From the NCBI GenBank assembly GCA_903907955.1, contig CAIVPZ010000158.1, positions 1 to 60,958 on the forward strand: a stretch of DNA of 60,958 bases, read 5' to 3'. Shown here one piece after another: positions 45,044 to 54,440 of this stretch (the stretch's first letter is position 1; each line of letters opens with the position of its first letter). The stretch is from an uncultured Acetobacteraceae bacterium. Lineage in GTDB: Bacteria > Pseudomonadota > Alphaproteobacteria > Acetobacterales > Acetobacteraceae. The notes beneath the pieces were generated by a model that worked only from the letters and a program-made list of their open reading frames with translations, was not told the origin of the DNA and did no database searches. The translations under genes were made by a program, and so were the position numbers.

Positions 45044-46108
45044 ATGTTCGATGCTCTTCACCGGAATATCGGAAAGTCCGGAATAAGTTTTTGCGTAGTG
45101 GAGGGCGGTTCGCGGGTGATTCCGACGCCGCCGCGTTTTGTCTTTGGTCCATTTCCGGCTGATTTGGCGGCAATGTTCTATCGTCGAACGGATATGCCTA
45201 GCCTCGGCACGTATTCAATTGAACGGGCAGAGGTGTCACTCGACTTTCTCATTACGTTAGATGGCACCGCCTATTCGTGCTTTGAGGCCAATATTCACCC
45301 GTTGCATGTTCAAGATCGGCTTAATGTTTCGCCGAGTCCGACGACAATACGTCATGCCGAAGGAAAGTGTGTTCTTCTTGCCGGCCCCGGGCAAAGGGTG
45401 TTTGGTCATTGGCTTGTAGACTTCTTGCCGAAGCTGGTTATTTTGCAGATGTCTGGATATGATATTGATTCTCTTAAGTATATTATTCCGAGTGATTCAC
45501 CAATGTTTGCGCGGAAACTATTGGATATGGTCGGTATTTCAGCGGAGAAGATCATAGAATTCAATGGCAGCGAAGAGAAGTTGGTTGTTGATGAACTTCT
45601 TGTGCCGCCCATCCTTCACAATGGTGTCCGTGCGGCGTGCGTATTCAAGGATGCGGTCGACCTGCTTGTTAAGCGTGCCACGCTCTATTCTGGCTATGTC
45701 GATGCTGTGCCGACGCGCGATATCTTTGTGTCACGCAGCAAAACCAGTCAGAGCCGGAACTTAAGAAATCGGGAAGAGATAGAAAAGATCGCTCAGGATT
45801 CCGGCTACGAATTAATTTATCCAGAGACGATGGAGATGATCGATCAGGCCCGCACATTTTCTTCTGCGCGAAGAATTGTCGGTGAATACGGTTCTGCAAT
45901 GCATTGGAGTATGTTTAGTTCTCCTGGTACTTTTATCTGTACTATTAGGGGCGCGCGTCATCACCCTGCCTTCATCCAGTTCGGTATCGGCAGTGTGCTT
46001 GCTCAGCCAACTGGTTTGGTTCTTGGTGAAGCTGATAGCAGCGATATAAACACAAGTTTTTTTGTTGAGAAGGATGCGGTGATTAACGCACTAGAAGTGA
46101 TGCGATGA
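45044..46108 (+). CDS. Glycosyltransferase family 61 protein
   Basis: A 354-residue GT61 (DUF563) enzyme. The family marks are the segment GHWLVDFLPKL in the middle, the basic IFVSRSKTSQSRNLRN motif, the PETM strand and the terminal VGEYGSAMHWSMF segment. Bacterial members transfer sugars such as xylose or related residues during capsule, O-antigen or exopolysaccharide assembly. The acceptor is unknown. Codon use is markedly less GC-rich than in neighbouring genes, indicating recent transfer. AGGA at 45029-45032 precedes the ATG. A GT9-like gene follows after 19 bases. Confidence 0.78.
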   Translation: MFDALHRNIGKSGISFCVVEGGSRVIPTPPRFVFGPFPADLAAMFYRRTDMPSLGTYSIERAEVSLDFLITLDGTAYSCFEANIHPLHVQDRLNVSPSPTTIRHAEGKCVLLAGPGQRVFGHWLVDFLPKLVILQMSGYDIDSLKYIIPSDSPMFARKLLDMVGISAEKIIEFNGSEEKLVVDELLVPPILHNGVRAACVFKDAVDLLVKRATLYSGYVDAVPTRDIFVSRSKTSQSRNLRNREEIEKIAQDSGYELIYPETMEMIDQARTFSSARRIVGEYGSAMHWSMFSSPGTFICTIRGARHHPAFIQFGIGSVLAQPTGLVLGEADSSDINTSFFVEKDAVINALEVMR

Positions 46109-46127
46109 TGCAAATTGAGAATCACTG

Positions 46128-46997
46128 ATGCCTGGGATGGACAAAATATCTGAATTAGAAGCAGCGCGCCGGGTGCTCGTCCGCCGAAAGGCCGCGCTCG
46201 GCGATGTGATTATGTCAACCCCCGTAATGGCAAGGCTGCGTTACTTGCTCGGTCCGGACACAATCGTAGATGTTGAAACGGCGTATCCGCATGTCTTCAT
46301 CGGGAATCCACACGTTAATTCTGCGCGGGTATCCATGGAGGAAAGCTACGATTTAGTTATCGCTCTTGATAATGCATATGAAAAGAGGCGCGATCTTCAT
46401 ACCATAGACGCCTATATGGTTGAAGCCTTCGGCGACACCCGGTGGCCATCCAAGGAGCTTTTCATAGCCAAACACCGGCTTCCAGAAAGTATTAAACTCG
46501 ACTGGACCCGGTGCGTTGTACTGCATCCCGGACAAACCAGCCGCGCTCGAACAGTAACGCGGGGCGTATGGGAGGGTATCATTAATCGACTTATTGGGTG
46601 CAATCTTATTCCTGTCGTTGTCGGGGCCACTCGCGAAATTTCCGTTGCAGATATCGATGGCGTAGCGGACCTGACAGGCCGGCTTTCTTTGCAGCAACTC
46701 GCTACGCTGATTCAATATTCCAGGTGTTTTGTCAGCGCAGATACTGGAATGAGTCATGTCGCCGCAACCACTGATACCCCTATTGTTACTGTCTATACAT
46801 CGGTATTTCCTCAGCATAGAATTTCCTGGCGGCATGGTGTATTTAGTTGGCGCGTGACCCCGTTGACACCAAAATTGCCATGCGTCGGTTGCATACATGA
46901 ATGTACACGCGCTGACTATGCCTGCATCGAAGGGGAACACGCCGTGCGCGCCGATCAGATTTTTGATGCCATCATTAGTGCGATGGAAGTTCAATAA
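46128..46997 (+). CDS. Glycosyltransferase family 9 (heptosyltransferase-like) protein
   Basis: A 289-residue GT9-type protein. The N-terminal ALGDVIMSTPVMARL motif and the nucleotide-sugar site FVSADTGMSHVAA are characteristic of ADP-heptose:LPS heptosyltransferases and related enzymes; VVLHPGQTSRAR precedes the second domain. The C-terminal part has a four-cysteine patch (PCVGCIHECTRADYAC). It is shorter than many heptosyltransferases. Like the GT61 gene before it, it is AT-rich, and the two form an operon probably for surface glycan modification. The sugar and acceptor are not determined. Confidence 0.75.
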   Translation: MPGMDKISELEAARRVLVRRKAALGDVIMSTPVMARLRYLLGPDTIVDVETAYPHVFIGNPHVNSARVSMEESYDLVIALDNAYEKRRDLHTIDAYMVEAFGDTRWPSKELFIAKHRLPESIKLDWTRCVVLHPGQTSRARTVTRGVWEGIINRLIGCNLIPVVVGATREISVADIDGVADLTGRLSLQQLATLIQYSRCFVSADTGMSHVAATTDTPIVTVYTSVFPQHRISWRHGVFSWRVTPLTPKLPCVGCIHECTRADYACIEGEHAVRADQIFDAIISAMEVQ

Positions 46998-47667
46998 TAT
47001 GCCGGTCGTCGCTTCTGTTGAAAAGTGGCCGGGTGCATCAAGACAGCGTTTCGGCGCCGCTTAAGGCCTGATCCCGAATAACCGCATCATCCGTCTGAAG
47101 CGGGTTCGACGTTGAGGAATGCCATCTCGGCCTCGGAGACAATGACCAAGCTTTCCAGGCTCCCGCCCCATGATATCCCGAATCAAGAACTCTCGCAGAG
47201 AGTCTGAGGTTTGGCACGCGCACACGTAAAATGCGTGAAGGCCGCAAGCTGTCAAATGCGAACTTATATATGTGATATTGTGATCGAATCTGCGAAACCT
47301 GCGCTTTGATCGGCCGGTATTTTGCCGTCTACAACAAAAAGCGCCTACATTCGAGCCTTGACGCGTGAAAATATCACCATGCATATTACTGCTATCCGCC
47401 GCAACCTGTGGCGGCGTGAATTTCGCTGCTGTTGCCGGAGCGTCACGCCGGCCGGGCCACGCCTCCCGGCGCGATGCCCCGGCAACAGCACGCCACGATC
47501 CCAACCGGCAGGGGTTCCTCCTGTCGGAACCGCAACGCTGCCTTGAGAAACCCGGCCACCTCCATGCGCGCCTGTGACAGAATGCCCCCGAACCGCCGAA
47601 CAATGCGGAAGAATGCGATCATGGCAGCGGACACCCAGTTGCGCGTTCGATTGCAGCAGGCGCCGTG
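46998..47667. other. 670-bp region without a supported gene
   Basis: Open frames exist on both strands but none shows the genome's codon bias, a ribosome site with a family match, or a recognisable domain. GC content rises from left to right, so the left part probably belongs to the transferred islet and the right part to the native chromosome. I see no insertion-sequence ends. Confidence 0.5.
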
Positions 47668-49728
47668 ATGCGGCCGCCGCCGCCCGGTGCGGTTGCCCGC
47701 CTGCGCCGGCTGTTTCTGGTCCTGGGGCTGGCGGTGGCGCTGGTTGCGCATGTCGCAACCGGCGCGGTCGCCAACTGGGGCGCCCCCCCCTGGGCCGGCC
47801 CCGCCGCCGTGGCCACGCTGGTGCTGCTGGCCTGGCTGCTGGCCGAGTATCGCCTCGCCCGCCCGCTCGACCGGTTGTCCCGCGACCTCCTGGTCGCCGC
47901 CCGTGACGACCCGCGGCACGTGCCCTGGCCCCGCCTTGCCTGGGCCGCCCGGCTCGGCGAGGCCGCCACCGCCCTGCAGTCCCGCCTCGCCGCCGCCGAG
48001 GCCGAGCGCGTCTCGGCGCTGGCCGCCGCCACCGCCCGCACCGAGGAACAGAAGCGCCGGCTGGAAGCGATCCTGCTGGACCTCTCGCATGGCGTGATTG
48101 TCTGTGGCCGCGACCACCACGTGCTGCTGTTCAACCAGGCCGCCGCCGACCAGGTGGACGCACCGCACGCGCTGGGCCTCGGGCGGCCGGTGGCGGAGGT
48201 GCTGTCGCGGGCCCCGCTGGAGCACCAGCTGGAGCGGCTGGAGCGGCAGGCCGGGGCGCGGCCGGAGCGCTTCGTCTGCGCCACCGCAGGCGGCGAGCGC
48301 CTGCTCTACGCGCGCATGGCGCTGCTGACCGACGCCGCCGGCTTTCCCTCCGGCTATGTGCTGACCCTGGTTGATGCCGGGCGCGAGGTGGACCGCGCCG
48401 GGCGGCTCGACCGGCTGCTGCGCACCGCCATCGAACGCCAGCGCGGCCTGCTGGCCAGCCTGCGCGCCGCGGCGGAGACGCTGGCGGATGTCCCCGACCT
48501 GTCCGCCGAGGAGCAGCACGCCTTCGAGCGCGTGCTGCTGGAGGAAACCATCCAGCTCAGCGAGCAGAACGCCTGCCTCGCCACTGCGCTCGACGAGCTG
48601 GGCGGGCGGTCCTGGCCGATGGCCGAGATCGGCACCGCCGACCTGTTCGCCCTGCTCGCCCGCCGCACCGCCGCGCAGGACCCGCCGGTGTGGATCGTGC
48701 CCACCGGGGTGCCGGACTGGGTCTATGTGGACAGTCTTTCGCTGCTTGATCTGCTCGAACATTTCTGCGGGCGGCTGAGCCGTGACTGCGGCGTGCCGTT
48801 GCTGGGCGCGGCGGTGGCGCGCGAGCACGGGCGGGTTTGCATCGATCTGGTCTGGCAGGGCGACCCGGTGCCTGAAAGCACGCTGGATGGCTGGCTCAAA
48901 CCGCCGTTCGAAGGCACCAGCGCGGTCGACGCCCGCGCCGTGCTGGAACGCCACGGCACCGATTGCTGGAGCCAGCCGGCCGGCCATGGCGAGGCGCTGA
49001 TCCGCATTCCGCTGCCCTCCGCCGAGGCGCCGGCGCCGCCGCCCCGGCCGCGGCAGATGCGCCCGGAATTCTACGATTTCGACCTTGCCAACCGCCCCGC
49101 CGTCACTGATGCCTTGCGCGACCGGCGGCTGCGCGAGCTGACCTTCGTGGTGTTCGATGTCGAAACCACCGGGCTCGCGCTGTCGAAGGGCGACGAGGTG
49201 GTGTCGATCGGCGCGGTGCGGGTGGTGAACGGGCGGGTGCTGCCGATGGAGACCTTTGAACGCCTGGTGAACCCGGGCCGGCCGATCCCGGCCGAGTCGG
49301 TGTGCTTCCACGGCCTCACCGATGCCGCCGTGCGCGACAAGCCGCCGCTGGCGATCGTGCTGCCGCAGTTCCACCGGTTCGCCACCGACGCCGTGCTGGT
49401 GGCGCACAACGCCGCCTTCGACATGACCGCCATCGGCCGCGGTGCCGCCGCCTGCGACCTGGCGTTCGACCATCCGGTGCTGGACACGCTGCTGATCTCG
49501 GCCTGGCTGGACCCGGAGGAAGCCGACCATTCGCTGGATGGCATCGCCGCCCGCATGGGGGTCGAGGTGACCGCGCGCCACAACGCCCTGGGCGATGCGC
49601 TGACCGCAGCGGCGATCCTGGTGCGGCAGTTCGAGCGGCTGGAGGCGCGCGGCATCGAGCGTTTCGGGCAACTGGCGGTGGCGATCGACCTGTCGGCGCG
49701 GCTGCGGCAGAACCGGATGGCCTTCTGA
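47668..49728 (+). CDS. Membrane PAS protein with C-terminal DnaQ-type 3'-5' exonuclease
   Basis: A 686-residue protein. Two transmembrane helices (about 12-33 and 44-61) are followed by a coiled segment, a PAS domain (about 135-230), then a helical and alpha/beta region that resembles a decayed histidine-kinase core without phospho-acceptor histidine or glycine boxes. Residues about 490-665 are a DEDDh exonuclease: D497-V-E499 in FDVETTG, HNAAFDMTAI, and HNALGDALTAA with the catalytic His and Asp. Similar PAS-exonuclease proteins are known beside symporter-like genes in proteobacteria, but their role is unclear. The stop overlaps the next start. The start is ATG at 47668 or GTG three bases earlier. 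Confidence 0.82.
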   Translation: MRPPPPGAVARLRRLFLVLGLAVALVAHVATGAVANWGAPPWAGPAAVATLVLLAWLLAEYRLARPLDRLSRDLLVAARDDPRHVPWPRLAWAARLGEAATALQSRLAAAEAERVSALAAATARTEEQKRRLEAILLDLSHGVIVCGRDHHVLLFNQAAADQVDAPHALGLGRPVAEVLSRAPLEHQLERLERQAGARPERFVCATAGGERLLYARMALLTDAAGFPSGYVLTLVDAGREVDRAGRLDRLLRTAIERQRGLLASLRAAAETLADVPDLSAEEQHAFERVLLEETIQLSEQNACLATALDELGGRSWPMAEIGTADLFALLARRTAAQDPPVWIVPTGVPDWVYVDSLSLLDLLEHFCGRLSRDCGVPLLGAAVAREHGRVCIDLVWQGDPVPESTLDGWLKPPFEGTSAVDARAVLERHGTDCWSQPAGHGEALIRIPLPSAEAPAPPPRPRQMRPEFYDFDLANRPAVTDALRDRRLRELTFVVFDVETTGLALSKGDEVVSIGAVRVVNGRVLPMETFERLVNPGRPIPAESVCFHGLTDAAVRDKPPLAIVLPQFHRFATDAVLVAHNAAFDMTAIGRGAAACDLAFDHPVLDTLLISAWLDPEEADHSLDGIAARMGVEVTARHNALGDALTAAAILVRQFERLEARGIERFGQLAVAIDLSARLRQNRMAF

Positions 49729-49955
49729 TGCCGGCGATGAACCCCGACCCGCAGACACGCGGACGGCTCGGTGCCTTGTTCCTGCTCGGCCTCGTGCTGT
49801 TCCTGCCGCCGCTGGTCGGACTCGCCGGCCCCGGCACCGTGTTGGGCATCCCGGCGCTGTTCGTCGCCGTCTATGCGGAATGGGCGCTGGTGATCCTGCT
49901 GCTCGCCGTGGTGCTGCGCCACGCCGGCAGGCGCCGGCGGACCCACGGGCGGTGA
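49728..49955 (+). CDS. Small two-helix membrane protein
   Basis: A 75-residue protein with two transmembrane helices (about 14-34 and 42-63), a short cytoplasmic N terminus and an arginine-rich C terminus (RHAGRRRRTHGR). Its ATG overlaps the exonuclease stop by one base and its stop overlaps the symporter-kinase start by four, so it is translationally locked between them. Small two-helix subunits accompany several sodium/solute symporters, so it is probably an accessory subunit of the next protein. That role is inference. Confidence 0.75.
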   Translation: MPAMNPDPQTRGRLGALFLLGLVLFLPPLVGLAGPGTVLGIPALFVAVYAEWALVILLLAVVLRHAGRRRRTHGR

Positions 49956-52612
49956 CGTCCTCGCTGTTCGTGCTGCTGCCGCTGGCTGCCTATTGCGGCC
50001 TGCTGTTCGGCGTCGCCGCCCTGGCCGAGCGCGCCCGCCGCCGCCCGCCGCCGCCCTGGCTCTATGTCCTTTCGCTCGGCGTCTATTGCACGTCGTGGAC
50101 GTATTACGGCTCGGTCGGCCGCGCCTCGGTGCGCGGCATCGACTTCCTGCCGATCTATCTCGGCCCCACCCTGGTCTGCGTGCTGGGCTGGCCGCTGCTG
50201 GCCAAGATCCTGCGCATCAGCAAGGCGCATCGCATCACCTCGATCGCCGACTTCATCGGCAGCCGCTACGGCCAGTCGCGCCTGCTGGCCGGGCTGGTGA
50301 CGCTGATCGCGGTGGTTGGCTCGGTGCCCTATATCGCGCTGCAACTGAAGGCGGTGTCGTCCAGCCTGCTGGTGATGCTGTCGCCGGAAGCCGGCGCCGG
50401 CGCGGAAAGCGCGGTGGCGCTCGGGGCGGCGGTGCTGCTGGCGGCGTTCGGCGTGCTGTTCGGCGCCGCGCGGATCGACCCGGACGAGCATCATCGCGGC
50501 CTGGTCACCGCCATCGCGCTGGAATCGGTGGTGAAGCTGGCGTGCTTCGCCGCCGTCGGCCTGTTCGCCGGGCTGGTGCTGTTCGACGGTTTCCCGGACC
50601 TGTTCGCCCGCGCCGCCGCCCTGCCGCAGGCGGCCTCGCTGACCACGCTGCAGGCGCCCGGTGCGGAGTGGACCGGGCTGCTGCTGGTATCGATGGCCGC
50701 CACCATCTGCCTGCCCCGGCAGTTCCAGATGCTGGTGGTGGAAAACCGCGACGAACGCCACCTGGCGCCGGCGCTGTGGGGGTTTCCGCTCTATCTGTTC
50801 GCCATCAACCTGTTCGTGCTGCCGATCGCCTTTTCCGGCCTGCTGCTGCTGCCGCCGGGCAGCGATCCCGACATGGTGGTGCTGACCCTGCCGCTGGCGG
50901 CCGGCGCCCACTGGCTGTCGCTGCTGGCCTGCATCGGCGGGCTGTCGGCGGCCACCGCCATGGTGGTGGTGGAGAGCGTGGCGCTCAGCACCATGGTCTG
51001 CAACGATCTGCTGCTGCCGGTGCTGCTGCGCCTGCCCGGCGGGAAGCGCGCCGACCTGACCGGTCTGCTGCTGGGGGTGCGGCGGGCGGCCATCATTGCC
51101 GTGGTGCTGCTCGGGTTCCTGTACATGCAGCAGGTCGGCAACACCTATGCGCTGGTGTCGATCGGGCTGGTGTCGTTCTGCGCCGCCGCGCAGTTCGCGC
51201 CGGCGATCGTGCTGGGGGTGTTCTGGCGCGACGCCACCCGGCTGGGCGCGCTGGCCGGCATTGCCGCCGGCTTCCTGGTGTGGGCCTGGACGCTGTTCCT
51301 GCCTTCGCTCGCTTTGTCCGACATCCTCACCCGCGGCTTCCTGGATACCGGCCTGTTCGGCTGGGCCTGGACCCATCCGCGCGCTTTGTTCGGCCTGACC
51401 GGGTTCGACCCGATCACCCACAGCCTGTTCTGGTCCATGCTGGCCAATATCGGCCTGCTGGTGGGGTTGTCGGTGCTGGCGCGGCCCTCGGCCTTCGAGC
51501 GGGCGCAGGCGCGCGCCTTCGTGGATGTGTTCGCCGCCTCCGGCGAGGCGAGCGCCTGGAGCGGGGCGGCGCGGCGGGCCGACCTGGCCGCCCTGCTCGG
51601 CCGCTTCATGGAGCCGGCGCGCGCCCAGGCGCGGCTGGCGGAACTCACCCGCGCCGCTGGCGCCGACCCCCGCGCGCCGCAGGCCGATCCTGTGGTGGTG
51701 CGCGGCGTGGAGCGCCTGCTGGCTGGAATGATCGGCGGCGCCTCGGCGCATGTGCTGGTAGCATCGGTGGCCGGCGAACGGCCGGTCGCAGTCGAGGAGG
51801 TGATGCGCATCGTGGACGAATCCTCGGAGATCCGCGAGTACAGCCGCCAGCTCGAGGAGAAGTCGCGCCAGCTGGAAGCAACCACTGAGGAACTGCGCCG
51901 CGCCAATGCCGCGTTGCAGGAACTCGACCGGCTGAAGGACGAGTTCGTCAGCAATGTCAGCCACGAGCTGCGCACGCCGCTGACCGCGATCCGCTCCTTC
52001 TCCGAGATACTCTATGAGGAGCCGGATCTTGACCTGGAACAGCGCCTGCAGTTCCTCGCCATCATTGTCAGCGAGAGCGAGCGGCTGACCCGGCTGATCA
52101 CCGACATGCTCGACCTGGCCAAGATGCAGGCCGGCGATCTGCACTGGCAGTTCGAGCCGGTGCAGCTGGAGGCGGTGCTGCGCGACGCGGCGGCGGCAAC
52201 CGGGCAGTTGTTCCGTGACCGCGGCGTGGCACTGACGCTGCAACTGGCGGCGGATCTGCCGCCGGTGCAGGCCGATGCCGACCGCATCGCACAGGTGGCG
52301 ATCAACCTGCTGTCCAACGCGGTGAAATTCTCGCCGGCAGGAACCGGTCGGGTGCGGCTGCGGCTGTTCCGCGCCGAGGGCGGCCAGGCGATCGAAGTGG
52401 TGGATAACGGGCCGGGGATTCCGCCCGAGGACCAGGAAATGATCTTCGACCGGTTCCGCCAGGCCGGCAACGGCATGACCGACAAGCCACCCGGCACCGG
52501 ACTGGGGCTGGCAATCTGCCGCGCCATCGCCCAGCGGCATGGGGGAACGCTGGCGGTGAGCAGCCTGCCTGGGGAGGGGGCGACCTTTCGGGTCACGTTG
52601 CCGGCGGCGTAG
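49952..52612 (+). CDS. Sodium/solute symporter-type sensor histidine kinase (CbrA-like)
   Basis: An 886-residue fusion. About residues 1-540 form a 12-13 helix membrane domain of the SSS (SLC5) type, with LGVYCTSWTYYGSVG and AHRITSIADFIGSRYG. A linker and a coiled coil (about 630-660) lead to a standard kinase with H671 in VSHELRTPLTAI, N box INLLSNAVKFS, G1 DNGPGIPPE and G2 GTGLGLAIC. CbrA-like proteins couple solute binding or transport to phosphorylation of an NtrC-type partner that controls carbon use. No response regulator is encoded nearby. The GTG start overlaps the preceding stop. Confidence 0.9.
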   Translation: MTSSLFVLLPLAAYCGLLFGVAALAERARRRPPPPWLYVLSLGVYCTSWTYYGSVGRASVRGIDFLPIYLGPTLVCVLGWPLLAKILRISKAHRITSIADFIGSRYGQSRLLAGLVTLIAVVGSVPYIALQLKAVSSSLLVMLSPEAGAGAESAVALGAAVLLAAFGVLFGAARIDPDEHHRGLVTAIALESVVKLACFAAVGLFAGLVLFDGFPDLFARAAALPQAASLTTLQAPGAEWTGLLLVSMAATICLPRQFQMLVVENRDERHLAPALWGFPLYLFAINLFVLPIAFSGLLLLPPGSDPDMVVLTLPLAAGAHWLSLLACIGGLSAATAMVVVESVALSTMVCNDLLLPVLLRLPGGKRADLTGLLLGVRRAAIIAVVLLGFLYMQQVGNTYALVSIGLVSFCAAAQFAPAIVLGVFWRDATRLGALAGIAAGFLVWAWTLFLPSLALSDILTRGFLDTGLFGWAWTHPRALFGLTGFDPITHSLFWSMLANIGLLVGLSVLARPSAFERAQARAFVDVFAASGEASAWSGAARRADLAALLGRFMEPARAQARLAELTRAAGADPRAPQADPVVVRGVERLLAGMIGGASAHVLVASVAGERPVAVEEVMRIVDESSEIREYSRQLEEKSRQLEATTEELRRANAALQELDRLKDEFVSNVSHELRTPLTAIRSFSEILYEEPDLDLEQRLQFLAIIVSESERLTRLITDMLDLAKMQAGDLHWQFEPVQLEAVLRDAAAATGQLFRDRGVALTLQLAADLPPVQADADRIAQVAINLLSNAVKFSPAGTGRVRLRLFRAEGGQAIEVVDNGPGIPPEDQEMIFDRFRQAGNGMTDKPPGTGLGLAICRAIAQRHGGTLAVSSLPGEGATFRVTLPAA

Positions 52613-52669
52613 AGAAGCGATACGCTGCCGCCCTGCCAATCCCCGCCCGCTGGCCAGGCGGCCCAGGGC

Positions 52670-52690
52670 AATCGCACCTGGAATTCCCTT
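52670..52690. repeat. 21-bp dispersed repeat, copy 2
   Basis: Identical over 21 bases to 44731-44751. It is in the 238-base gap between the symporter kinase and the binding-protein gene. The rest of the gap (52613-52850) has no gene; no good promoter was found for the next gene. Confidence 0.6.
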
Positions 52691-52850
52691 CACGGCAGGA
52701 TGGATGCCTGCACGGCTCGGGCGGGCTTGATTCCACCCGTCGGCGTACGAAGCATGCCGTGGAAGGACGCCTTGAACCTGTTTTCCGCCTGCCGGGAGAG
52801 TCTGGTGGACCCGCAAACGGGGAACGCCCGCCTTTCCGGACTGTCCTGAG

Positions 52851-54428
52851 GTGCGATTGCCACGCCGCAGAACCGTTCTGGCTGCCGGCGCTGCGGCGGC
52901 GCTGGCCTGTCCGGCGATCGCCCAGCGCGCCACCCGGGTGCTGCGCTTCGTGCCCGAAGGCAACCTGCAGAACCCGGACCCGGTCTGGACCCCCACCATG
53001 GTCGGCCGCAACCACGGATTCATGATCTGGGACTCGCTCTACGGCCAGGACAGCAGCGGCGTCCCCACCCCGCAGATGGCCGCCGGCCACGAGGTTTCCG
53101 ACGACCGCCTGACCTGGCGTTTTGTCCTGCGCGACGGGCTGACCTTCCACGACAACACCCCCGTCCGCGCGCAGGATTGCGTCGCCTCCATCCTGCGCTG
53201 GGCCAGGCGGCGCGCGCTCGGCCAGGCGCTGCTGGCGCGGCTGCACGAAATCCGCGCGCTTGACGACCGCCGCTTCGAGCTTCGCCTCAAACGCCCGTTT
53301 TCCTTCGTGCTCGAGGCGCTGGGCACCGACACCTGCTTCATCATGCCGGAGCGCATCGCCCGCGCCGACCCGTCCGGCCCGATCAGGGATTACATCGGCA
53401 GCGGGCCGTTTCGCTTCCTGCGCCACGAATGGGCGCCAGGCTCCAAGGCGGCCTATGCGCGCTGGGAAAAATACGTCCCGATCGAGGGCAGGCCGGACTT
53501 CACCAGCGGCGGCAAGGTGGCAAATTTCGACCGCGTCGAGTGGATCATCCTGCCCGACCCGGCCACCGCCGCGGCCGCGTTGCAGCAGGGCGTGGTGGAC
53601 TGGGTGCAGCAACCGCTGCTCGATCTGCTGCCGGTGCTGCGTGATGCCCTCGGCGTGCAGGTGATGGTGAACGACAGCATCGGGGTGATGCCGGTCCTTG
53701 CCCTCAACCATCTGCACCCGCCGTTCGACAATCCGCTGTTGCGGCGCGCCCTGCTGCCCGCGGTCGCCCAGCCGGCCTTCGTGCAGGCGGCGGTGGGCAG
53801 CGAGCCGGAGCTTGTCCATGTGCCGGTGGGGGTGTTCACCCCCGGCCTGCCGATGGCCAGCGATGCCGGGCTGGAGGTACTCGCCGCCCCGCGCGACCCG
53901 GCGCTGGCCCGCCGCCTGGTGGACGAAGGCGGCTACAACGGCGAGAAAGTGCTGCTGATGTCGCCCTCGGACACGCCGGCCATCCAGGCGCTGTGCCAGG
54001 TGGCGCGCGACCTGTTCGAGCAGGCCGGGCTGAATGTTGCCTATGAAAGCATGGACTGGGCCACCCTGCTGCGCCGCCGGGCCAGCCGCGAGCCGGCGGA
54101 AAAGGGCGGCTGGACCGCCTTCTGCACCACCTATGAAGGGCTGGCGCTGGCCACCCCGGCCAGCCACCAGCCGTTGCGCGGCACCGGCCTGGACGGCTGG
54201 TTCGGCTGGCCCACCAGTCCGCGGATCGAGACGCTGCGCGACGCGTGGTTCGCGGCCCCGGACCTCGCGCTGCAGCGTGCGCTGTGCGCAGAGATGCAGC
54301 TTCTGGCGTGGCAGGAGGTGCCCTATGTCCCGCTCGGCCAGTGGTTCAACCCGACCGCCATGCGCAGCAATCTGACCGACGTGGTCAAGGCGCCGTTCCC
54401 GATCTTCTGGGGGGTCCGGCGGGGCTGA
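52851..54428 (+). CDS. ABC transporter substrate-binding protein, peptide/nickel family (SBP_bac_5)
   Basis: A 525-residue extracytoplasmic solute-binding protein. The N terminus has a twin-arginine signal (PRRRTVLAAG) with a cleavage site near AIAQ. Family segments include LRFVPEGNLQNPDPVW, LRDGLTFHDNTPVRAQDCVASI, GSGPFRFLRHEW and the final SNLTDVVKAPFPIFWGVRRG. It would deliver oligopeptides or similar compounds to an ABC permease, but no permease or ATPase gene is adjacent, so the transporter must be elsewhere. The GTG at 52851 is the best start before the signal peptide. Confidence 0.88.
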   Translation: MRLPRRRTVLAAGAAAALACPAIAQRATRVLRFVPEGNLQNPDPVWTPTMVGRNHGFMIWDSLYGQDSSGVPTPQMAAGHEVSDDRLTWRFVLRDGLTFHDNTPVRAQDCVASILRWARRRALGQALLARLHEIRALDDRRFELRLKRPFSFVLEALGTDTCFIMPERIARADPSGPIRDYIGSGPFRFLRHEWAPGSKAAYARWEKYVPIEGRPDFTSGGKVANFDRVEWIILPDPATAAAALQQGVVDWVQQPLLDLLPVLRDALGVQVMVNDSIGVMPVLALNHLHPPFDNPLLRRALLPAVAQPAFVQAAVGSEPELVHVPVGVFTPGLPMASDAGLEVLAAPRDPALARRLVDEGGYNGEKVLLMSPSDTPAIQALCQVARDLFEQAGLNVAYESMDWATLLRRRASREPAEKGGWTAFCTTYEGLALATPASHQPLRGTGLDGWFGWPTSPRIETLRDAWFAAPDLALQRALCAEMQLLAWQEVPYVPLGQWFNPTAMRSNLTDVVKAPFPIFWGVRRG

Positions 54429-54440
54429 TGCCTGGCGAGG

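Noticed and set aside
47061-47603. 180-codon minus-strand frame between the glycosyltransferase islet and the exonuclease gene
   Set aside because: Its codon use and composition (Arg, Cys, Ser rich) do not fit a real protein, and no motif or ribosome site supports it.
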